This document shows, one piece after another, positions 52,870 to 64,000 of a DNA stretch of 64,000 nucleotides. Numbering within the stretch: the first letter of the stretch is position 1; every line of letters begins with the position of its first letter. The position numbers were made by a program, and so were the translations under genes. The notes under the pieces are model-generated. The model worked only from the letters and a program-made list of their open reading frames with translations. It was not told the DNA's origin and did not search any database. Origin of the DNA: Beverwykella pulmonaria (Eukaryota; Ascomycota; Dothideomycetes; Pleosporales; Melanommataceae); assembly GCA_001599595.1 (NCBI GenBank), contig BCHH01000015.1:525431-589430 (forward strand). The letters run 5' to 3'.

Positions 52870-54026
52870 GGCGGGGAGTGTGATGGAAGACTTGAGCACG
52901 CATTGTGGGAAATTTGGCTGGAGTGGGAACACATACCATGATATACAGAGAGAATTCGTCGTGGTTTGTACGAACTAGACCCAACGTTGTCCTAGTATCG
53001 GCACTCGAACGTAGCTTCCATTTGCGGCTAAGTGGGAAAGTGGCCTCGCAACCAATGAATGAAGTCGGTGTAGCGAAATCCTTTCGGAGTCGGCATTCGG
53101 TGCAAATAGCGTGAGAACTTACTTGACGAACTCATTCCGAATAGGCAGCCAGGCGGACTTGTTAAGCTGTTTTCTTCGTGTAAAGCTGGATATGCGCATT
53201 TTTACTCCGAGGTCAAGAGTATGCCTAATAGCCTGTAGTATGGCCATCATTAAAGGAGAGATGGTACAATCAAACCTTCGTTTGCGATCCTCCAGAAGCC
53301 GATAATTTCGCTAAGTCGATACAGGTACCTCACCAAAATTAACCTTCACTAAATACCACCTTATTAAACGTCTACAATACCTCCAGGCTCATTTCTAACA
53401 CTAAGAGGCAAGCAATCAGACGTTGTTACGCTGATACAATGTCAAAACTATGCTAAAAAGATATTATTTAGTAGTTTAAAGCGTAGATAGTAAAAGCTTT
53501 GGGCAAGCTACATTCTCTAACTCGCTACACAATTAACTCAAGTATCTACTTAAGCTTTACGATCCGAGCACCGCCACCCAATCATATACTTACGAGGAGT
53601 ATTACGCTACTAGAGACCCATTTCAACAAATAGTATTACGAGCAGTATTCTGGTCATGTGACGGCTCACGCTCACCAACGCAAACACCCACCGAGACGAC
53701 GTGATGGCTCACGAAGTTCACGGCGAGCCAGTGAGCCACTCGTATAAAAAACGTATATAAAGAACCTCACGAGCACCCCTATGGTGGTCGTGTTCAACCT
53801 TTGTTAGTCAGCAATTGATTGGTCTACTACTAGTTAGTATAGTCCCACCGCGAATAAGAATCTCTCTTTCCCTGGTTGCTCTCCTTCTCCGTCACTCTTA
53901 TTCTCTCTTCTTGAATTCAAAGTGCTCCAAAGCTTTCTATTACAATTTGAATCGTTGAATGCAGTTCGTATTTGAGTCGCTTGCACACCAATCACATCAT
54001 CACGCTAAAGGAACACCATCGACATC
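52870..54026. other. AT-rich intergenic region
   Basis: The stretch 53300-53650 is strongly AT-rich with many TA steps and no frame. From 53655 on, a core promoter and pyrimidine-rich leader can be seen. Confidence 0.4.
53743..53761 (+). promoter_or_regulatory. TATA boxes before small ORF
   Basis: TATAAAAAACGTATATAAAG contains two TATA-like cores. It is followed, after 100-200 bases, by a long CT-rich tract (CTCTCTTTCCCTGGTTGCTC), which is typical of fungal transcription starts. Confidence 0.5.
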
Positions 54027-54446
54027 ATGGCCATCACCTTCTCACCTCGCGGCAACAACAACACCACCGCCCATCAAGACCGTACTCGTAAGCTCGTCCG
54101 TCTCCATGCCACGATCCAACAACGTCGAGGCTACCTCACGAACCTAAAGAAGCTCCACCCTCCTCTCGCTGCATATGCACGCCGCAATTCAAACTCCCTC
54201 CTCAACCGACCAAGACGTGCTGTTACGCCTCCTCCATCTCCACCGTGCACACCACCTGCACCTCCTTTGTGGTCAAGACCATTCGATTTACTCGTTGTAT
54301 GTCAACAGCATGTCACTCGAAACCTGCAAGGCCTCTTTCGAGTTCACAATTTTCGCAACCTCATCTGTGGCGTAAGCTATTTCAAGCACCAAACGATAAG
54401 AGGATCGATCGTGGTGTTGCTTCTACGCCGGAAACTTGAGTCCTGA
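54027..54446 (+). CDS. Possible small basic protein (139 aa)
   Basis: The ATG at 54027 (context GACATCATGG) follows a convincing promoter. The peptide is basic (RTRKLVRLHATIQQRRGYLT) with a proline run (TPPPSPPCTPPAPP). No family is recognised. The frame may be broken by an unseen intron, because another phase (54175-54375) also looks protein-like. It may instead be a leader of the AlkB-like gene 70 bp downstream. Confidence 0.35.
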   Translation: MAITFSPRGNNNTTAHQDRTRKLVRLHATIQQRRGYLTNLKKLHPPLAAYARRNSNSLLNRPRRAVTPPPSPPCTPPAPPLWSRPFDLLVVCQQHVTRNLQGLFRVHNFRNLICGVSYFKHQTIRGSIVVLLLRRKLES

Positions 54447-54517
54447 CCCCAGGCCGCCAGCTTACGGCATTCTATATTATAACAGGACGCGTCGTGCAGC
54501 AGAGCCTCGGATCCGTG

Positions 54518-55477
54518 ATGTCGAAGCGTGGACCCTTGGATAGTTTCTTCAAGCCGGCCGCGCCGAAGAAGCCAAAGTATGAGGCCAGTTTGGAGAAATC
54601 GCATCATGCGAGCTACCCCTTCGCGGTCCCGCACTTATTGACCTCGTTCGAGTTGCAGCTTGCTGGGGCTCCCGCTGCCGCAGCTACTTCAGTCGTGAAC
54701 GACCCGGATTACCCCGATCTCGACGTTGTTTTTCATCGTCCTTATATTCATGCTTCGCTCAGCAGCGGCGTTTTCGAGTTCCTGAGACAAGAACTGTTCT
54801 TCTACCGCGTGGTGTACAACATCAACCGCGGCGGGATATCGACCACGGTCCGCACGCCGCGTTTCACCACCGTATTTGGGGTAGATGAAACGAGTCGGTT
54901 CAACGGGGCACAGCTTGTGGATGCGAAGAGTGGAAGACCGATCGAGGCAGGGAGGTATAAGTGCGCTCCACGTCCGTTGCCGCAGTGTCTAGATTACCTG
55001 AAGAATGTTGTTGAGGCTACGACGGGGGAAGCATTTAATTTCTGCCTCGTTAATTACTACGCCGATGGAAATGATTCAATAGCTTACCACTCGGATGACG
55101 AGCGGTTCCTCGGCAATAACCCTGCTATAACCTCCATCTCCCTCGGGGCAAAGCGCGAGTTCTACCTCAAGCACAAGCCCATCGCGCCCTCAGCTCCAGC
55201 AGACCCAGAGCCCAAAGTCATGAAGTTGGTGCTAGGCTCGGGAGACATGATCCTAATGCGCGGCACCACGCAGAAGAATTGGCTGCATTCCATTCCCAAG
55301 AGGATTGGGGCAAAAAATGCAGTAGGGATGGGGAGGATTAATATCACGTTTAGGAAGGCGTTGGTTAAGGCGGGGACGGAGAACTATTATCAGTATAATG
55401 TGGGAAAGGGGCCCGTTTTTAAGTGGGGAGAGAAGGAGATGAAGATGATGGAGTGGACGGAGGCTGTTGGAATATAG
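54518..55477 (+). CDS. AlkB-type Fe(II)/2-oxoglutarate dioxygenase (ALKBH2/3-like)
   Basis: A single exon with start at 54518 gives 319 residues. The core has NYYADGNDSIAYHSDDERFL, in which histidine 191 and aspartate 193 are the iron ligands. It continues with ITSISLGAKREFYLKHK, the strand that precedes the distal histidine, then GDMILMRGTTQKNWLHSIPK with that histidine and GRINITFR with the arginine that binds 2-oxoglutarate. This order is typical of nucleic-acid demethylases of the ALKBH2/3 group, which remove N1-methyladenine and N3-methylcytosine. The N-terminus, SKRGPLDSFFKP, resembles a PCNA-interacting peptide (L-x-x-F-F); this is inference. It may act in the nucleus with the replication machinery. 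Confidence 0.92.
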   Translation: MSKRGPLDSFFKPAAPKKPKYEASLEKSHHASYPFAVPHLLTSFELQLAGAPAAAATSVVNDPDYPDLDVVFHRPYIHASLSSGVFEFLRQELFFYRVVYNINRGGISTTVRTPRFTTVFGVDETSRFNGAQLVDAKSGRPIEAGRYKCAPRPLPQCLDYLKNVVEATTGEAFNFCLVNYYADGNDSIAYHSDDERFLGNNPAITSISLGAKREFYLKHKPIAPSAPADPEPKVMKLVLGSGDMILMRGTTQKNWLHSIPKRIGAKNAVGMGRINITFRKALVKAGTENYYQYNVGKGPVFKWGEKEMKMMEWTEAVGI

Positions 55478-57549
55478 AGGGGGGTGAGAATGGGAATGGG
55501 AATGGGGATATTAGTGGGGTTAGGGTTGAGGCTGGATCGTCCACGGCATAATGGGGTGTATTGACATATCGCATTTATTTTCTGGGTATTGGCCTTCTGG
55601 ATTCTCAAGGAGTTGTAAGTTTCATGGATATTGCAGACGTTGAATAGATGCGTTTCTCAATGCCAAATTGGAAGTAAGATGAATGGATAGAAACACGTGC
55701 TAATATCATTAAGAGCAAGAGAAAATAGTAACTCGCAAACACAAATAAATCAAAAAGGAGTAGCCATTTAGGAGTAATGGAGCCCATTTGAGTATTCGTA
55801 ATTCCCGTTCATGTGCCTTTCGTGGGGTGTAACTTGTGCTTGCTCGCCCGTGTTTTCTACTGACGTCCGTGCTGCATGGCGTCGGCTCATGTGCTAGCCT
55901 GCATGCTGCAACAAGTTTATATTGTTGCTTGGGACTTGGGTGCAGCACTACGTGCGTGTGTTGATGATTCTAACGCACGTTACTCTGATAAAGAGTGAAT
56001 TCGACGGACGTGAAATGCAAACGAAGTTGATTGAGAAACTGGGAAGACGTTGGATACGAGTTAGAAAACGGCCTATGCAAGGATGAAGACTCCACAAAGT
56101 GCTTCGTAAAGACGCAATAAGAGAAATTACGGTACAGCTAACCCCTTGACTTGTTACCACTGCTCGGTGGAGCAAGAAAGGAACTAGAACTTGGAACAGG
56201 GAATGAGACGATGACGTGATGCGGTTTCAAGCCTTGGGCGGCACGAAAGTAGAGACGAAGAGACAAAGAAGCGAAGAAAGTGCATAACCTCATCTTACGT
56301 CCGTTTGCTGTGAGAGGGAATGCAGATACGTCGAAATCCATCCTGTCTTCTTCCATGTGCCAGCAGAGCCTCGTTTTACCTTCGAGGAAGTCTTCCTGAC
56401 GGCGAGACGATGAAATCGGTGGCGCGGATGTTCGACTTCAACCCCGCATAAGAAAGGGCCTGTTCACGGGACGAGGAACGACGACAGCGCCCTGATAAAG
56501 ACGTGAAGAGCGTGCAGGGATCTCGATTATCTCAGAGGAGATGCAGCCAGGCTGTGACTCACCCGCTATTGATTATTAACCGCCGGGCTGCAGGTCGAGA
56601 TGGGTGACGTTGAGGGGAACGGTGAAGGGACCCTTGGCGCTTTCGAGTTGAAGGCATTCGGACTTAAAGGTGAGGCACCCACCGTCCGTCCTCCACGCCA
56701 GCCCTCGTCGCCGCCTCCACGACACGCCCACCCGACAACGACAACGACAACGTCTTCAGCGAGCGTGAACGTCGCCATTGTTGCGCGTTTCTGCTAGCTG
56801 CGACCCTCGGCCCAAGCTGTGTGGTACTATCAGCAGCGCTACGTCAGGACTTGAAGCCGGTAATCCAAAATCCAAACAGACTTTGCATCAGCCCAAGTAG
56901 GCTCACCCACTGCTCGCGCGGCGCTCAATCGCTGACCACGGCCTCGCAGGCCCCGGCCGCGCAACACGATTGATTGCAGCTCTCGCCAGCCCACTTCTAC
57001 GTCCTCTGTCGATCGGTCTCGAAGGGCATTCTGCCCTCCGCACACCCAAGGACATCGCACGTCGGATCCTGCACCGGACTCGACAGCCACAATTCATAGC
57101 TGCTTATTTCCATCTGAGTACGCTGGACGATTGCTGCGACGCATCATACGGGGGCACTTACTGGAGACGATCCGGAGGCTGTGTGTTGGACGAAAAAAAA
57201 CACCCCAGGCGGGAAGCAGCGAGCAGACCATAGGAGAAACAACCTGGGCATCCCTAGGGCTTTTCAGTCGTCTAACAGTCGGCCAAAACTAAGCTTCTGG
57301 AGTTACGACGCATCTCCGGAAGATTTAAGACCGTCCGGGCTCGCAATCGAGAGCGCGCCCTCCACTCAACCTTTTACCCCCTCCCTGTTCCAACCAGGCG
57401 CGCCAGCGGTGTAGCGCAAGCGACGCACAGCTGACTCTGCTCCGTCCTAAGCCCGCCCTCTGCCCGCGTCGCGAGCGGACAACGTCTCGTCGTTTCCGGA
57501 CTTAGCATTCTAAACCCCGCTCTCTCCGTACGAGCGACGCTGTACCACC
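55478..57549. other. Intergenic, GC-rich toward the right
   Basis: I see no supported gene in these 2 kb. Short frames at 56566-56797 and 56839-57097 overlap on both strands and look like chance in GC-rich DNA. The last 200 bases are C/T-rich and probably hold the regulator promoter. Confidence 0.4.
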
Positions 57550-60289
57550 ATGCCGCCCACCCCACCCTCGACAACGTCATCCAGCGCCGGCCAGTCGCCG
57601 CCAGACGCCCAGTTCAGAGTGGTGCGCAAGCGCAATCGGGTCCCGCTGTCCTGCGGGCCCTGCAGGCACCGAAAGTAGGTCTGCTCTCCCCCTCCTGAGC
57701 GAATACCGCTGACCGCGCAGGCTGAAATGCAATCGCGGCCATCCATGCGACAATTGCACGAAGCGCGGAGACGCAGCATCATGTACGTACGCCACTCCGG
57801 GCAGTCGCAAGAAGAGCTCTTCCAGCACTGGCTCCGCCACCTCTCCTGATGACATGCAAAATCGCATTGACCGTCTCGAAGGACTTGTTCTTTCACTGAT
57901 GACCAATGGCGCCCAGAGTGCTGGACCAGCTGCCGCCCACGCCGCGATCGCGAATAGCATGAGCAATGGCACCGCCGACCATCCCTACGACCTGGCCCAC
58001 GAGCCCGAATCGATAAAGGAGGAGGAGGAGGGGGGTGATGACAGCGATGTGGAACAGGTTGCGAAATCAATTGGTGTGATGAAGGTGGACAACAACCGCG
58101 CCGTGTTCGCGTCCGAGGCGCATTGGTATGCGATTTTGGGGGAAGTGAGTTTTTTTGCGTGGAATGCGACCTGTGTGGATAGAGAGGCTAACAGCTGCCA
58201 GATCTCAGAAGTGAAGAACTACTTTAGCGAGCACAAGAAGCAGTATGAGGACCAGCTGAAGCGGTACAAAGCCAACCACAAGGAGGAGGTTAGCCCCGGA
58301 ACCGCATTTCTCTTCGGCCAGCAGAAACCCACATCTCACGCCGAGATCCTCTCCCAATTCCCCCCCAAGCCGACCGCCGACATCCTCGTCTCCCGATACT
58401 TCAACACCTACGATCCGGGAATCCATATCATACACGGGCCGTCATTCCAGCAGCAGTATGACAAGCATTGGCTGAGTCCCAACGAGACGCCTATCATATG
58501 GCTGGGGCTGGTTTTTGGGATGATGTGCATTGCGCTGCAGTCGTACAGCCGGGCCGGGGATGAGCCACCGGAATATCGTGGCAAGTCGTGGGAAATGTCG
58601 AGCGAGTACCGAAGCTTGACGGCGCAATGTCTCGTGATGGCCGACATCACGCAGCCTATCACGGACATGCTAGAGACGCTGATTCTCCATGTCAACGCCG
58701 ACTACGCCCGCAGCAGAGATGCCGAGGTGGGTATTCTGATCAGCACAGGCATCATCGTGCGACTTGCGATGCGGATGGGATTGCACCGCGACTCGGCCCC
58801 TTACCCAGGCATCAGCGTCTTCCAGGGCGAGATGCGCCGACGCGTTTGGGCGGCCGTTCGAACCATGGATCTGCTCTTCTCGGCGCAAGCAGGACTGCCT
58901 CCCATCTGTCGACCACGCGACACCAACACCGAAGTGCCGCGCAACATTTACGACGACGAGCTGTTTCCCGACATGAAGATCCTGCCGCCGTCAAGACCGG
59001 AGACGGAAGCAACGCCGACACTATTCTTGATCAACAAGACGCGCTTGATCTACAAGCTGGGAGAAGCGGTCGAACTGGTCGAGTCTTTGACATGCTCGTC
59101 CTATGACGAGATCATGATAGTAGACGGCCAAGCGAGGGAAATACTCAACTCCTTGGCGCCAAATCTCAAGATTCGCTCCATGGACGAGTCCGCGCGGGAT
59201 CCGTCGACGCTCATCATGCAGCGATTTACGCTTGACCTTCTCTACATGAAGATCATATGCGTGCTTCACCGAAAGTTCCTTGGGCCGTCTAGGAGTATTG
59301 CGCGGTTTGCGTACTCGAAGCGGGCGGTTATTGATGCCTCGATGACGATGCTGAAGCATCAAGCAACGCTCCACCGAGAGTGCCAACCTGGTGGGCGACT
59401 GCGTAGCGTGAAGTGGTTTATATCCTCCCTTACCACAGTCGACTTTTTGCTGGCGGCGATGATCGTAGCCTCAGACCTCTACCACACAGCACGACTCGAG
59501 CGCCAAAGACGGCCGCCTCCAGGGGATGCTTGGACATGCGAGCGCCGGAAGGAGATGCTCGACGCGATTGAGACGGCAGTAAGCATATGGGACGGGCTGA
59601 AAGACCACTCCATGGAAGCGTACAAAGCTCATGCGACACTGAGTGTCATGCTGAATCAGTTAAAGACGCATGAGGCAAATAGGCAGTCGCAGAGCTTCTC
59701 TTCAGCCTCTTCGGTGTTCCCATCGGCCAGCCCGATGGATGATGCGAACGTTGCGCCCGAACATTCAGCGGCCATGACATTGGGCATGCTGAGCACGGGC
59801 GGATTAACGCCAAACTCGGCGAACATGTTCGACACGCGATATCCAGCCTCCATCGGCAACCTGCTCAACGACCCGATTCCGCAACAGCAGCCTGCAGGGC
59901 TAACACCGCAGTTTAGTGTAGGTGTGCCAAATGGACCCGAGAATAATGGCTTTTCGACCCTCTTCGGGTCCAGTATTGGCTTCCAGAATCTGGATCTTCC
60001 GAGTGCCAGCAACATTGACTGGGTGAGTGTAACCCAGTGACGGAGAGATCATGACTAACCATGCCAGGACGCATGGGATTCGTACATTCAGGGTCCCAGC
60101 ATGGACGCCACGAACTCTTTCTTCCCAATGGATCTCGGAGCGATGCCGATGCAGACGGAAGAGACGAATGGCCTGCCGGCGACGACGCAGCCGCAGCACG
60201 GCAACACGAACCCGTTTTCTGCGACTGGGGGCGTGAATGGGGGGGTGTTTATGGGGGTGAGCACTCCATCTCGAAACTACTACGGATGA
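57550..60289 (+). CDS. Zn2Cys6 transcription factor with fungal-specific TF domain
   Basis: Four exons: 57550-57674, 57721-58144, 58202-60022 and 60068-60289. The introns are 46, 57 and 45 bp, and total length is 863 residues. The binuclear zinc cluster is split by the first intron, with cysteines at 35, 38, 45, 51, 54 and 63 (spacing 2-6-5-2-8). A linker and the coiled segment MQNRIDRLEGLVLSLM follow. The regulatory domain contains HWYAILGEISEVKNYF, YFNTYDPGIHIIHGPSF and AMRMGLHRDSAPYPGISVFQ followed by EMRRRVWA. The 57-bp intron is a multiple of three without stops, so an unspliced reading would add 19 residues. The C-terminus is rich in asparagine and glutamine. It binds DNA in the nucleus; target genes are unknown. 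Confidence 0.92.
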
Positions 60290-61095
60290 GGGTTAACTGT
60301 TCGTAGGCGGATCCGAAGACGTCCTCTGGGGAAGGATACACCATGGGGTTCGTAATACCAAAGTCGAGCTAGTCGTTCGACATGCAAGTCTGGCTGAGGG
60401 CTGACGTCTGACGCTGGGTTGCTTGTGGGAAACACAATGTTATTGTTACGAAATGGCGGTGGGTTATGGCAGGCACTCATTGGAGTTACTATGCATGGAC
60501 GACCGGAATGTGGTCGTGGTGTCTGTGTAGATATTGTATATCGACTTGAAGGACACTGGGGGCCCAACGTGCTCTGTCCGTAGACGGCAGGTCTAGCCGG
60601 AGCACTGCCCCGCGCATGGTGGGACAATCAATCAATCAATCCACTCAGCTCAGCTCTCAGCCCAGAACTACAACACAACATCCTCCCTTCACTTCTGCTG
60701 CTCATTTTGTGATCCATCTCAACGTCTAGCGCCCTCTTCACTCTCGGTGTATTCATTCGCGAGTCCAGGAACGCGGCCAAATCAAGCTTTCGGTCTTCCC
60801 CGAGCTGCCGCCCCACCTGCGCCTCAGCTGAAGCCTGGGCGGACCCTGAAGAAGCAAGAGGGACAATAGCAGCGTACGTCACTGTGTACTGCGAGCTGAC
60901 GCTGCGTCGGGCGTTCGTTGGGCCGCGAGGCTGCATTTATACATCGAGAGGCTGAACTTGACGCGACAGATACTCTAAAGGCAGCAACCCACGGCGCGAC
61001 GACCACAGCACCTCACCACAAGCATCCACGCTACCTAAGCCCTCCCAAAGCCCCAGCATTGAAATTTCAATCGGCGACAGACACAGACGAAAATT
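60290..61095. other. Intergenic
   Basis: I see no supported gene. It contains the short tract CAATCAATCAATCAAT near 60627. Confidence 0.4.
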
Positions 61096-61740
61096 ATGGC
61101 AGACGCAACGCCCACCTCTCCCCCCGAGACGTCCTCCGACCCTCTCTCTCCCGTCTACCGCGCATCGTCATTCCCGCACAAAACCTCCGCTTCGACACCG
61201 CCTACGCGTGCATTCATCGAGACGAGCACGCCGGCTATTAATGCTGTGGCTGTAGAACTCGACGGCATCCCCATGGAGACCACGTCTGAGAAAGAAGAGG
61301 GTGGGAAGGGGGGATTAAAAGGCTTGGTGGGTGGGATTAAGGAGAAAGTGTTGGGGAAGAAGGAGACGGGGAACGTGGGTCTTGGTGAGGAGGAGGATAT
61401 CAACGAGGAATTTCTTGGCGATGGGGAGAGGGGGGTGGGGAAGGAGGTTAGGGAGGTATGTACACCTTCCACCCCCGCACACACACTCACACCCTACACA
61501 CACATTTGCCCTCTCACTCCCACGTCCTCGCACATCATATACATGCGGATAAAATATGGGAGGGGCTTGCTAACGATATGATGGGGATTGCAGAAACGTG
61601 CAGCCCTCCTTTCCACACGCTCCAAAGACCCAGGTGTCATCGTCGATTTACCGCAAGATCCGACGGCCGAAGAGGTCGAGGCGGCGAAGAGTGCTGAGGG
61701 GACGGTTACGCCTGCTGTGCCGGCTAGTGAGGGGCGATGA
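61096..61740 (+). CDS. Small acidic intrinsically disordered protein
   Basis: Two exons, 61096-61455 and 61594-61740, are joined by a 138-bp intron with GTATGT donor, GCTAACG branch and ATTGCAG acceptor. Splicing is phase 0 and gives 168 residues. The N-terminal half is serine/threonine/proline-rich (PTSPPETSSDPLSP). Next is a glycine-lysine segment (GGLKGLVGGIKEKVLGKKE) and an acidic stretch. The second exon reads KRAALLSTRSKDPGVIVDLP and ends in an acidic tail. The block KRAALLSTRSKDPGVIVD looks like a conserved core. I recognise no function. The intron holds CACACA repeats. Confidence 0.75.
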
Positions 61741-63804
61741 TAGTCAGACGGGGATAAGAAAAATGTGTCCTAGGTGCATGGTGAGGCAGTACGGTGACGC
61801 AGGATTAGAAAATCTTGCGTTGCGGTGCGGGGGTAGCAGGCTTTATTTCCTTTGCCGTGGGATTGCATGACTATGATGTTCGGACTGGAGCGATGGGATG
61901 AGAAGAGATTAGGGGGGTTGGATACCTAAGATTTCTACCTCATATGAAGAAAATGGTCTTCTTCGTTGTTCATCACGATTCACTAGTGTTCCCGATATCG
62001 TGTCTTGAGCTTTTACATTATAGGTCGACGCCGTCCTCTGTCCACGCCACCGACTGAACTTCAGATGGAGAGTTGGGCATATAAGCTCCGCCTGGAGACA
62101 ACGTCTCCACACGCACACACATATATGCACAAGTCCTTTCATTAAAAACTACCGTAGCAGGAGCCCATGTTGTCTGCTCTTAGGTGGCTACATTCTTGAG
62201 TACTGCGGTCTATGTTGTGCTCCTCCGCATCCAAAAGAAGACACGGATAAACCCATATTTTCTTTTCCGATGGTGCGTGAAAAAGGTGTGATAAGGATGC
62301 CATGATTTGGGTGGGCTTGTTGAGGGGCAAGGAGATAGTACGGGCCTTTCTCTGAAACATGGATGGGTTCGGGCTAGGTAGTGATGGTGGAGGTGATGAT
62401 AGTGATGATAGTGGTAATGCAAGTTGAAAAGGAACTTCAAGAGGAGTGAATATATAAATCCGCTCTCCATACTTGCTTACTTCTTCACACATCTACAAGT
62501 CCTCAGGTCTCTAAAACCCACTTGGATCGACGAAGGTGGTGCCGTCTCTCGGGTCTAAAAGAAGTCTACGGTCGATATAGGGTGTAGACTTTCGCGTTCA
62601 AATGCCACCCACAAACGAATTCGTAGTGTCCATCCGCCTTCTAGCGTTTAAAAGTGCATAGAATCCAAATATGAGGACCCCTTGTCTAATGTTTTTAAGT
62701 ACGCTTGTACCCTATAATGACGGACAGGATGATGGTTCTGGATGCCGCGATAACAGTTTGGGTGGCCATCAGCGATAGGGAGAAAGGGTTAACATGTACC
62801 TCCCACTATGGATGTGGTTATTTTCGATTGGCTCGATCTGGTCGCTTGTTTCTCTTTGCACACGCTCGTATAGTCCGTCTGTCTCTAAATCTGACGCCAT
62901 CAGAATACACGTTATACGCCTTGGATGCCCAAAAGTTCTCGGCAACTTCTTCTATATTAAGAATGCAGCGAGTGTCTAAACCGAGGTCCAACAAGGTCAA
63001 TACGTTTGCCCTGGCTCTGTGGGAAAGGAGGTGTTCAAGCTTTTGGCCGTCGCCAAGGAGTTGGAGGATAGCTGGAGATATAGTGATAAGCATTGTTAAA
63101 GACAGTCTTTACCAATTCCTGTTGGTCTTTAACTCCGCTCTTCTGCGAGTATGTTGGGTTTTGAATGGAGAGTCTATGCATCCCCTTGTCCCCTTCTTTA
63201 TTGGCCTCTGCTCTCTACACAATTTTGAGTGCAAAAAGAGTTGAACCCCTCATGCAGGATTCAAAAATCAAGATACACTTAAGCAAGAGCCACCCAAGAG
63301 CCACCCAAGAAAGATCCGCCTTCGTCGCCTTCGGATGGAGCCTCAAAGCAAAGGACTGATGCTCAAACGAACGACAATGGTGCGACTATGGACTAGAATT
63401 ATTCGATACAATCGCTCGCAACACTCTTTTCGAGGCTTCAGCCGGGCCTAGTGGGGGATTTTCAGGCGGTCCACCCGGATCATCCCTACCACATATACCA
63501 ATGGGATCACGCTAAAATGGCCCTGTACGCAAGCTAGCAATCTTCATATTCCCTTCGGAAATTTACTGACTTTGAAATTGATCGCAACTCAGTCGTAACT
63601 TCATTCAAGTTAGGGATTCCAATCCCGAGAGTCGGGCACGAGTGGGGCAGCAGTTGGGCATTTCGGGAATCCCCGGTACAGAAGATTTTAATACAAGCTT
63701 CTCAGGAAGGTTGAAAAGTTTTATTTGAATATGTTTGTCATAAGTTTTCTATGATTTGAGTAGCAGCGGAATGAAGAGACTGTCATTCCTGCTGGCATAT
63801 GTAT
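61741..63804. other. Intergenic
   Basis: No gene is supported. A 179-codon plus frame (62705-63244) and a 91-codon minus frame (62818-63093) overlap. The minus one looks slightly more protein-like but shows no domain, so it could be a remnant. Confidence 0.35.
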
Positions 63805-64000
63805 TGTTGGTTTCACAGGGCTATTGCAATAGCAATGGGGTTTCTCAAAGGGGGTAATAAATCGTTGTGTCTGTCTATCTTGAAGCGGTGCAGCAGAGGG
63901 AATACCATCCACATCACCGCCGCGTGCACTAGCCTAATATGGCTAGTGCCCCACGTGTCCACACGTGATTGGTACCTCCACACGTGATCCATACATCCCA
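63805..64000 (+). mobile_element. LTR of the A/B family, copy C, cut by window end
   Basis: It begins TGTTGGTTTCACAGGGC and keeps the palindrome GCTATTGCAATAGC, but is more diverged than copies A and B. It has three CACGTG boxes in its right part. The terminal CCAACA is not reached before the window ends, so it cannot be decided whether this is a solo LTR or the start of a full element. Confidence 0.75.

Noticed and set aside
53655..53952. Possible solo LTR (TGTGACGG... to ...TATTACA) with TATA box
   Set aside because: The flanks do not show a 5-bp direct repeat and no second copy is in the window; better read as an ordinary promoter and leader.
62705..63244. 179-codon plus-strand frame
   Set aside because: No domain, no intron or promoter support, and an overlapping minus-strand frame of similar quality.
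1..64000. CRISPR arrays, bacterial operons, phage
   Set aside because: No direct-repeat/spacer arrays or prokaryotic gene organisation were seen; spliced genes and fungal families dominate throughout.

Overview
The window is nuclear DNA of a filamentous ascomycete (Pezizomycotina). The evidence is short GT-AG introns of 45-198 bp with CTAAC/CTGAC-type branch sites, fungus-restricted families (HET, DUF6594, DUF6601, SesB-type NACHT receptors, Zn2Cys6 regulators, a heme-thiolate peroxygenase), and decayed copies whose nonsense codons are almost all TAA/TAG, as repeat-induced point mutation (RIP) leaves them. The class cannot be fixed from the sequence alone. No rRNA, convincing tRNA or CRISPR array was seen.

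Layout. 1-8.4 kb: a secreted proline-rich protein of unknown family, a secreted beta-lactamase-fold serine hydrolase (minus) and a CorA-like membrane protein. 8.5-12.3 kb: a dead NLR gene (SesB-like hydrolase, NACHT, HEAT region; minus strand) with at least 16 nonsense codons and a 662-bp MITE. 12.8-20.3 kb: a DUF6601 membrane protein, a 67-bp minisatellite, two tandem copies of a dispersed repeat, a secreted two-repeat protein, an ankyrin relic and a solo LTR. 20.8-28.7 kb: PSO2/SNM1, then a DUF6594 relic, a HET-domain reading frame and a polytopic membrane-protein gene cut by a second solo LTR. 30-33.4 kb: threonine aldolase and a secreted peroxygenase. 34.5-37.2 kb: remains of an NRPS-like adenylation/thiolation gene and a P450, separated by a third copy of the dispersed repeat. 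38.7-43.7 kb: secreted TAP-like peptidase and secreted carboxylesterase. 44.5-47.2 kb: an internally deleted and rearranged Ty1/copia element with identical LTRs. 47.2-55.5 kb: an MDR-oxidoreductase relic, an F-box/LRR protein, a FAD amine/amino-acid oxidase and an AlkB-type dioxygenase. 57.5-61.7 kb: a Zn2Cys6 regulator and a small acidic protein. A third LTR copy runs off the right edge.

The genes do not form one pathway. Ordinary genes (PSO2, threonine aldolase, AlkB-like, F-box, Zn2Cys6, FAD oxidase) sit among secreted hydrolases and blocks of turnover, where self/non-self recognition genes (NLR, HET, DUF6594, membrane partner) and a secondary-metabolism locus have been broken by RIP-type mutation, a MITE and LTR elements. 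The best leads are the frame-intact but nonsense-riddled NLR, the HET/DUF6594/membrane-protein trio between two solo LTRs, the solo LTR whose removal restores a membrane-protein C-terminus, the repeat that looks like a copied divergent promoter, and the fold-back inversion in the copia element.
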